In this document: piece after piece, positions 57,100 through 64,000 of the stretch
How the letters are laid out: each line of letters opens with the position of its first letter
How positions within the stretch are numbered: the stretch's first letter is position 1
Assembly (NCBI GenBank): GCA_021292105.1
Contig: CM037862.1
Coordinates: 28,804,798-28,868,797, forward strand
Length of the DNA stretch: 64,000 bases
Source: Anadara kagoshimensis
Taxonomy: Eukaryota; Mollusca; Bivalvia; Arcoida; Arcidae
Direction: 5' to 3'
Notes under the pieces: model-generated
What the model was told of the DNA's origin: nothing
The model's database searches: none
The model's input: only the letters and a program-made list of their open reading frames with translations
Translations under genes and position numbers: made by a program

Positions 57100-59465
57100 A
57101 ACATCATAATAATAATAATAGTAATAATAAATAACAATAATAACAACAATAACAATAATAATATTATTAAGTGGGGATAGGACATTGGTTCTTAGTCCCA
57201 GGCTGTAATAAGATACTTTGATAACTTAACTAACAATGAATGGAATTGCTGTTCACTATAGCATTAAATTTGTGTAGGGTTGGCAAATGGTTATAGTATG
57301 GTGGTAGAAGCTTAAGTCAAGCCTGTCTGTAAATTGGACATATTAATAAAAATGGTATTCATCTTCTACAACACCCATTGAACAACATGTACATAACTGT
57401 TGGTTTCTAGGAATATTTGTATATAGACCTGTAACTACATTTAACTGAAGTGAATTACATCTAATTTTGATAACATATATACATATTTAATATTTACACA
57501 ATTTAAATAACATTCAAACTGTACACAACATTTGAAACCTTTATATAAAATAAGTTTACTAGATGTATTTATGTAGTTAAACCAATGCTGCATAGACGGG
57601 TCATACAATCTTTGTTTAACTATCTCAAAATTAATAAGGCTAGCATTCTGCGAATACCAGTAGTCAGAAAAACCAAGATACGTAAATTGGAGACCCAGTT
57701 TACGTTACCGTTATTGGCATCTGTAAGTAACAAATTGTATATACATGTATTTGATAACATATTATCATTGTTCTGTAAAACTTTTAACCAATATTTAATT
57801 ATATGCTCTTGGCGTTTGGCATCTGTAAGTAACAAATGTATATATTTGATAACATATTATCATTGTTCTGTAAAACATTTAACCAATATTTAATTATACG
57901 CTTTTGGCGTTTGATATTGAGCGGTACCCTGCCTAACTCGCCAAGCAATACATTAATAGGTGTGGATTTATTAACATTTAAGACATACATGCAGATTTAT
58001 TGTGCACATTTTCAATGTCGATAGCTTTATGGAAGCCCCATACTTCACTTCCATAACACAAAACAGACGCAACTATTGAATCAAAAATATATCATCGTTG
58101 TTTAATATGTAGTGGAAGATTCCTGCAAATACTCATCAAGCTGTACAATGCGTTAGATCCTTGTTCCGATATACGTTTTTGAGTCTGGAGAAATTTGCCA
58201 TTTTTGTGTAAAGTAATTCCAAAATATGCATACGAGTCCACAATTTCTATAGTTTGGTCCCCATAAGTCCAGTTATAACTGTATTTACGCGTTCCATTTC
58301 TAAAGGCAACTACCTTGGTTTTGTTTATGTTAACAGTAATGTTTGTTGCAGTATATATACGTTTATCTAGTAACATTTGTAAAGTTTCTGGCGATTTTGC
58401 AAAGAGCACAGTATCATCTGCAAATAACAGAAGGCATATTATAAATCCATTGGATTGAAACAGGTCATTGCTATCTATATGCAAGTCTTTCGCGAGATCG
58501 TTTATGAAAAATAAGAACATCAATGGTGATAAAGGCTCACCCTGCTTTACGCCGATAGTGTTCTCAAAAACGCTGAATACTGACCATTTGATCTCACACA
58601 AAGATTTGATTTAACCACATTGATTATTTGGGAACTACATCCACTTTGAATTAATTTAAACCATAAAAGTCTTCTATCCACGATATCAAATGCCCGTTTA
58701 AAATCTACGAATCCACAATACAGTTTTCTTTGTTTTGTAGAACATGTGTAATGATGCCATGCAGCACGAAAATTGCATCCACGGTTGATTTACCACTTCT
58801 AAATCCAAACTGACTGTCACACAGTCTGTTATTTGATTCTGCCCACAAAAAGAGTCTGTTATTAATAAGAGAAGTGTATATTTTTGAAAACACACTAACT
58901 AGAGTTATGAGTCTATAATTGTTTGGATCATTTGGATCACCCTTCTTTGGCAAAGGAACTACGACACCATTCGTCCAAGCGTCAGGAAATTCACATTTTA
59001 AGAACATATAGTTAAATAGTTTACACAAAATTAGAAGTAGTAACCCGGCTGCTGTAATAAACATTTCATTTATAAGTTTATCTAGTCCTTTACTTTTTCA
59101 TCTTTTCAATTTATTAATTATTTCTAAAATTTCCGTCTCTGTAAAAGGTGAATCGAGTTCCTCTATTACAATATCATCATATGGCTGGTTTAAATAGTCA
59201 ACGAGTTGTTCATTAAATTCAGATTGCTTGTCGCCTAGAAGTTAATTGAACATTTTATGGAAATCGTCAAGGTTCACTGGACACTTCCTGTTCGATTTAG
59301 GCCTCAGAGTTTGCCCAAACTTCCGCGGGTTCCACTTCGACACCTCACTTAACTGTTTACATTTATTATTCATATGTCGGAACTTTGCTGACCGTTTTTT
59401 CCTATTATAATAATTATGCGCACTGATGGATATAGGCCTATTAGTGTCGGTAGGATTCCTATATT
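57100..59465 (-). mobile_element. decayed non-LTR retrotransposon (LINE), copy 2 (5'-truncated)
   Basis: Same family as copy 1, here with the reverse transcriptase. Minus strand: linker (59460-59100: KWNPRKFGQTLRPKSNRKCP), fingers/palm (59064-58705: KKGDPNDPNNYR, FSKIYTSLINNRLF, DSQFGFRSGKST), then 58601-58092 with GVKQGEPLSPLMF and the catalytic FADDTVLFAKS, followed by YFGITLHKNGKF and a C-terminal part with VLLGELGRVPL. Frames are broken in several places. The endonuclease and ORF1 are absent. The 3' end runs into an (AAT)n tract at 57106-57170, like copy 1. Both copies point the same way. Confidence 0.88.
57716..57915. repeat. tandem duplication, ~105 bp, within LINE copy 2
   Basis: Two adjacent copies contain ggcatctgtaagtaacaaat, tttgataacatattatcatt, gttctgtaaaac and aaccaatatttaattata; the first has a longer tgtatatacatgta stretch. 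It duplicates the code for IIKYWLNVLQNNDNMLSN. Confidence 0.85.
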
Positions 59466-59944
59466 ATTCGTTTCTGGCTGCGTTAAATTATAAGACATGT
59501 GGTCATTAACAGTTTACTGTACATTGTATATAGGACAACTGATAAAATAACAACAGTTCTATATTCAACTTTAGCAGACTGGATCTTTAATATTTCCAAA
59601 GTAAAGTGAAGTTAATTAATTGCAAATGAAGTAATAATGGTGAGTAAAATATTTATGTTTTGACAAAACTAACTATATATCCCACTGAGACATAACTGTC
59701 CCGCAGAAATGAAGTGACAAAGTGACGCTATGTAAAAACTAAAGACAATTAAAGCGCCCGGCTGAGACAGGGGCGCAATAAATTCATCTGATTGCCTACA
59801 TTAATACGTCCATAAATTATATATATTTTTGTTACTTTTTCTCTATATATATCAAATCCAACCATATTCATTTTTCAATGTAAAGTGAGTTTGGTTATTT
59901 GGACGTCATGAGCAAAGCCTAGGCTTATCAAGGCCCTCAAAAAG

Positions 59945-60225
59945 TTTTATGGCCGTCATCACAGTATTGTTGATAAGTTTGATGTCTCTGTGTCCAGGAT
60001 TGCCTTGGATATATTTGACGTCTCATAGTTCCATGTTCCTTTCACACAATTTTGATTACACACGTGGTGGGTGTAGTTAGCTAAACAGGAGGTGCTTACC
60101 CTTCCGGAGCACCCGGCCTCACTTCCCTGGTGGAAGTTCACGTGTCTAACCTAACTTGTCAGTTCCAAAGTTTTTACTTTGCTTCTGGATTGTGATTCGG
60201 AAATGGATTAGTATGTTTGTTTTTG
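59945..60225 (-). repeat. dispersed element family G, near full length
   Basis: Antisense: cacagtattgttgataagtt, gtccaggattgccttggata, ggaggtgcttacccttccgg, cggcctcacttccctggtgg, gaagttcacgtgtctaacct, ttgcttctggattgtgattc. It matches 11375-11668 from end to end at high identity, so it is one of the youngest copies. Confidence 0.75.
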
Positions 60226-60511
60226 GTTAATAGGGATGAAGATTAGCAGAGGCCCAATAGGTCATGGCTACTAAAAATCAGTCTGGACTCCTTAATGTGT
60301 TTACACATTTGAGCTATTTATTGCTATTACAACTTCTTTTCTAAACTAAGCTAGGTCCCTAACTCAAAATAGTTAAGCTTCCTCCCTTGTTATTTTACTT
60401 CTCCACCTGAATACCACGCTGAATATGGTTCGGGTTTGCCTAGTAGATCAAAAGTTAAGGATATACACACACGCTTTGGCATGCTCAGTTGGATAATAAA
60501 ATAAACTTCAA

Positions 60512-60574
<63 letters not shown>

Positions 60575-60870
60575 ACATACACTACGATGAGAAGGTCAAA
60601 TTTCTTAAAACAATTTATTTTGAAATTGAGTTAGATGGCAGCTAGTGTGGACTAATGAATATGTTTTTGTTCTGGTCGAGTGTTCCGTAATTAAAAGTGA
60701 TAGTCATAAATGCAATTGTGTCTTATCATCGGTTCGGATAGTTTTGTTTTGTTTTGTTTTTTTTTTGGTTTTGGTCTTAACTGCTGTTATTGCTGGTAGT
60801 TGTTATATTACGAGCATTCTGACAGTTTTTCTAGGTGCATGCTAGATCTTAACATATCAATAATTATCAA
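60226..60870. other. intergenic
   Basis: No supported gene; contains an (AAAT)n microsatellite at 60509-60574. Confidence 0.5.
60509..60574. repeat. (AAAT)n microsatellite
   Basis: About 16 AAAT units. Confidence 0.95.
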
Positions 60871-60874
60871 TTGT

Positions 60875-61465
60875 TTGGTGACGTCATTTTACACGTTTAT
60901 TTTAATCCCGAACACTAGTACTGTTGCTTTACCCGGAAAGTGCAAATCGCATGGCGAACCTAACATATTTCATATTTTTATCTTTACCAAGCAGTTTGGT
61001 ACGAAAGCTTGTTCGTGCCACTTTGTTATCTGATTTTTTTTCTGAATTCGTACGTACGAATTTTAAAATCGTACCTACGAATTTCAAGATCGCACATACG
61101 AATTTAAAAATCATACGTACGAATAAAAAAATCGTAGCTACGAATAAAAAAATCGTACCTACGAATTTTAAAATCGTACATACGAATTAAAAACAAATCG
61201 TAGCTACGAATTTTGAAATCGTACCTACGAATTTAAAAAGCCTACATAAGATTTTAAAAATCGTATGTACGATTTTTAAATTCGTAGGTACGATTTTAAA
61301 AATCGTAGGTAAAAAAAACAGATTACAAAGTGGCACTAACAAGCTTTCGTAGTTTGCTGACGTCATTTTACACTTTTTTTTAAATCCCGAACACTGTTGC
61401 TTTACCCGGAAAGTGCAAATCGCATGGCGAACCTAACATATTTGTATCTTAACCAAGTAGCTAAA
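60875..61465. repeat. composite repeat: palindrome array within inverted and direct repeats
   Basis: Three nested layers. (1) A direct repeat of about 115 bp at 60875-60997 and 61352-61465 (tgacgtcattttacac, gctttacccggaaagtgcaa, atcgcatggcgaacctaaca). (2) Inside it an inverted repeat of about 33 bp (tacgaaagcttgttcg, tgccactttgt and its reverse acaaagtggca, acaagctttcgta). (3) Inside that, from about 61047 to 61310, a run of roughly 14 units near 18 bp each made of tcgtacgtacgaatttt, tcgtagctacgaa, tcgtacctacgaa variants, each a small palindrome. The array happens to stay open as TNFKIV-like codons; I see no gene. Confidence 0.85.
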
Positions 61466-63280
61466 CGTTATTAAGCATAATTGTAAACGCATAGAAGTGC
61501 TAACTTGTTTCCGCAATCAAATTCTTAATCACATAGCTTCTGGCAATTGCTTGGAAAAATGAGTCTAGGGACTTTTACAATCAATTTAAAAACAATTACT
61601 GTCTCTATTATCAGACAAATTATACTCAATATTGTGTTTTATAGTCAACACCAGGATATTGCTACTAATTTTACAAAATAAATGTTATACTAAAGCACGT
61701 TTTAACCAATTTCTTGATTTGCTCTTTGTTTTACAGAAAAAATTGTCTTTGATGATCTGACGTCTCTTTTGATTCTTAATGTTGGTTTTACACGTTGTGT
61801 GTAGCTAGCTACACAGGAGGTGGTTACTCTTCCGGAGCACACGGCCTAAGGTTAAACGTCTGATTCGTTGTCTTTATTCTTGCAAATACTAGCATTTTTT
61901 CTTTTTCTGATTTTTGCTTCAAGGTAAACTTAATTTATTCATGATATGTATGTATTTATTTGATAATCATAAAAATATTAGTAACTTATTTATCTGTTGA
62001 ATAGAGATGTCATGTTTGAAAAAATTATTGTCAAACCTGTTTTAAGTTAATGCCCGGAATTTAATCCTAATGTCTACTTAATCTTTGAAATAAAATATAA
62101 CTGCAATTTAAAGCAAAACACGTTATGTAACCAAGACGCATAAACTGCTGTTAGACTACATTAATGTATTTTAAACTATTTTTCAATACAAATAGAATAA
62201 AAGACATAGATCAAATAAAAATACAAACCTACAAATCCATGTCCAAATCACGATTCAAATCGATTTAATGATAAAACAATACTTCAATTTTTATTCTCTG
62301 TTTTATGCTCGCTGTACCGGTAATACGTTTTCTGACCGATTTTTATTATTCTAACAGGGAATGTTAGAAATAATGTGCACAATAGAATCTCAAAATTAAT
62401 TTTAATTCCTTATACGCAATTGCTGGAAAATTAAGGTTTCAAGGTGCAAGAGTTCAAATGCCTGTAATTATTTAAAGGTCATTTATTTTTCACTGGAATG
62501 ACATTTATATTAAATTGTTTTATGGAGCTCACCTGTTGATTATATGATAGACTACATGTTTACATATTTTTACTAATACTTCTTTAGAAATAAAAAAGTT
62601 TCAACTAAATCAATTTCCTGGAGTAATGGGATAAAAGAAAAAGTCATTTGTATATAGTCAATGATTACGTCACCGTTATGTCTAGATCTATTTTCAGATC
62701 ATTTTTTCCTTTTTACGGCTATCTTTTATTTATTGATTCTGAGTTGCAGAAATTGCCTTCACGTTGATAGTTATATTTTTCTTTCTTTTTTAAAATTTTA
62801 TTTTGATTGATAAAACAATTTTGATTTAAAAAGACAATTCTTTTTAAGCATAAGTCGTTGATTTTAATTGACGTCATAAAGACGTAACTACTATTTTCAA
62901 TATATAGAAACGTTAAAACCTGATAATCACCATCAACAATGAAGACATCGCGATTGTGTTATTCAGATATTTCTGCATGCATTGTTAATTTTATTTGAAA
63001 GCAAATTTTTAAATTTTTAAATTTTAATTATTGTGGTTTCTTATTTGTATTTTGCAGCACAATTTAAGAAATTAAGTAAAAAAATAAATATGATGCTCAC
63101 CTTGTATGAAGATTGCAAAATTAATGATTTCAAATATTTTAAAAAGTTGGACCGGCAAAGCTCTTTTCAAAGCAGTCCAAAAACCTTTCAAAGTAAAAAT
63201 TGTTATCCGTTTTAATACAATTCGGTCATCTTCTATGATGAAGTATATGTCTACATTATACCAGCCGATGTTCAAATTAC
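61466..63280. other. intergenic
   Basis: No supported gene. A G-family fragment lies at 61775-61850 (antisense: gtgtagctagctacacagga, ctcttccggagcacacggcc) and a possible trace near 62222-62260 (acaaatccatgtccaaatca). Confidence 0.5.
61775..61850 (-). repeat. dispersed element family G fragment
   Basis: tagctagctacacaggaggt and ttccggagcacacggcct match the antisense of the family centre. Confidence 0.55.
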
Positions 63281-63283
63281 AAC

Positions 63284-63323
<40 letters not shown>
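63284..63323. repeat. poly-A tract
   Basis: About 39 consecutive A residues. Possibly a retroelement tail, but no recognisable body precedes it. Confidence 0.95.
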
Positions 63324-63326
<3 letters not shown>

Positions 63327-63754
63327 AAATAACATACATGGAGTACAACCAATAATAATTCCTTGGTTAAGCGGATAGTCAATAATTATGCTTTATTTAT
63401 CAAAGTTAAATGTAAAATCTCTGAACTAGTGAGAAAATTAAAAAAAACACCATTAAACGCAATCCAGATGTTTAACCACATTTGTAAATTGTACAAACAT
63501 TTTATAAATTATATTTTCGTCTTTTTGTCTTTTTTCACTAAATATACATTAGTAAAATAAAGAGTGGATGTTGCAAAATATACAGAATTCTATGGAACTT
63601 TACACATATAAAGATAACTGTATTAAACATGTTTTATTTTGCATCTTGTCCAAATGTCACAAAATATCCTAGCTAATTATTTGGAGTGATCATTGCAACA
63701 TAATTAGAATAGACAATATCATCAGGATAAGGGTATTCTAATAATTGAAATGCA

Positions 63755-63930
63755 ACTAAACCTGTGTATAATGGTCACCCAAGGAAACCAGAAAAAATGG
63801 CATTTATGGACAGGTGGTCTTTACATACAGATTCAAATAATACGAATAAAGAACAATTGGGATAATTTCTATTGACCTTTATAAGCAGGTAGCCCTTGTA
63901 TAGAGTTAGACTTTTAGGCAGTTTAGGCTG
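63755..63930. repeat. dispersed repeat H, copy 2
   Basis: Shares ggaaaccagaaaaaatggca, tttatggacaggtggtcttt, cagattcaaataatacgaat, aaagaacaattgggata and cctttataagcaggt with 36520-36715. Confidence 0.75.
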
Positions 63931-64000
63931 TAGTATTGTTATTGTTCACTTACATTTCAATGCTGATCTCTTTTTAGCTACATACTTTATAACTTGTCTT

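Noticed and set aside
60924-61190. Frame with TNFKIV repeats
   Set aside because: Translation of the 18-bp palindrome array.
1-64000. CRISPR array, bacterial operon or insertion sequence
   Set aside because: Repeats are satellites, SINEs and MITEs, the genes have spliceosomal introns, and nothing bacterial was seen.

Overview
The window is AT-rich animal nuclear DNA with spliced genes, canonical GT..AG introns (one probable GC..AG), and very dense interspersed repeats. Several repeat types seen here look like ones I associate with bivalve mollusc genomes: a bracketed element starting GCTCACCTGA and ending in a GGCCTCTTG-type terminus, 'accccc..gaagttt..gtccgtctgtc' elements, tRNA-headed SINEs, and MITEs carrying TTTTCGCG ends. 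A bivalve is therefore the most likely source, but the species cannot be named from the sequence alone.

Five protein genes can be supported. (1) 8345-14190, minus: a complete 8-exon AMDHD1/imidazolonepropionase gene (histidine breakdown), 431 aa. (2) 15402-17324, minus: a tentative gene for a small type I membrane protein (signal peptide, Cys-rich ectodomain, Thr-rich stalk, one membrane segment, tail). (3) 21116-31820, minus: a complete 7-exon DEG/ENaC/ASIC-family sodium channel subunit, 481 aa. (4) 45257-47816, plus: a two-exon secreted or membrane-tethered type B carboxylesterase, 592 aa. (5) 49340-51810, minus: the last three exons of a universal stress protein (Usp) gene; its first exon was not found. 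They belong to unrelated pathways and there is no operon-like organisation. Two or three further short reading frames could be exons of unknown genes.

Region by region: 1-980 is a tandem array of tRNA-like units; 981-8300 is intergenic with satellites and SINEs; 8.3-14.2 kb AMDHD1; 14.2-20.9 kb the small membrane-protein candidate plus MITEs; 21.1-31.8 kb the channel gene, whose introns carry two SINEs, a 648-bp inverted-repeat transposon, a minisatellite abutting a splice donor, and a 309-bp element inserted exactly at a splice donor; 31.9-45 kb a gene-poor repeat zone with a hammerhead-ribozyme element, nested MITEs, and two large repeats side by side; 45.2-51.8 kb carboxylesterase and Usp; 53.1-59.5 kb two decayed LINE retrotransposons on the minus strand, one interrupted by a perfect 51-bp-arm foldback; 60.9-61.5 kb an array of short palindromes between inverted and direct repeats; the rest is repeat-bearing intergenic DNA.

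The most interesting signals are a well-preserved minimal type I hammerhead ribozyme motif at 32180-32223 (minus) with a damaged sister copy at 12469-12518 in a shared ~300-bp element; a transposon insertion whose target-site duplication is exactly the first five bases of a channel-gene intron; a transposon nested inside a MITE with clean 6-bp target duplications shared in style by a second copy; and the palindrome array at 61 kb.
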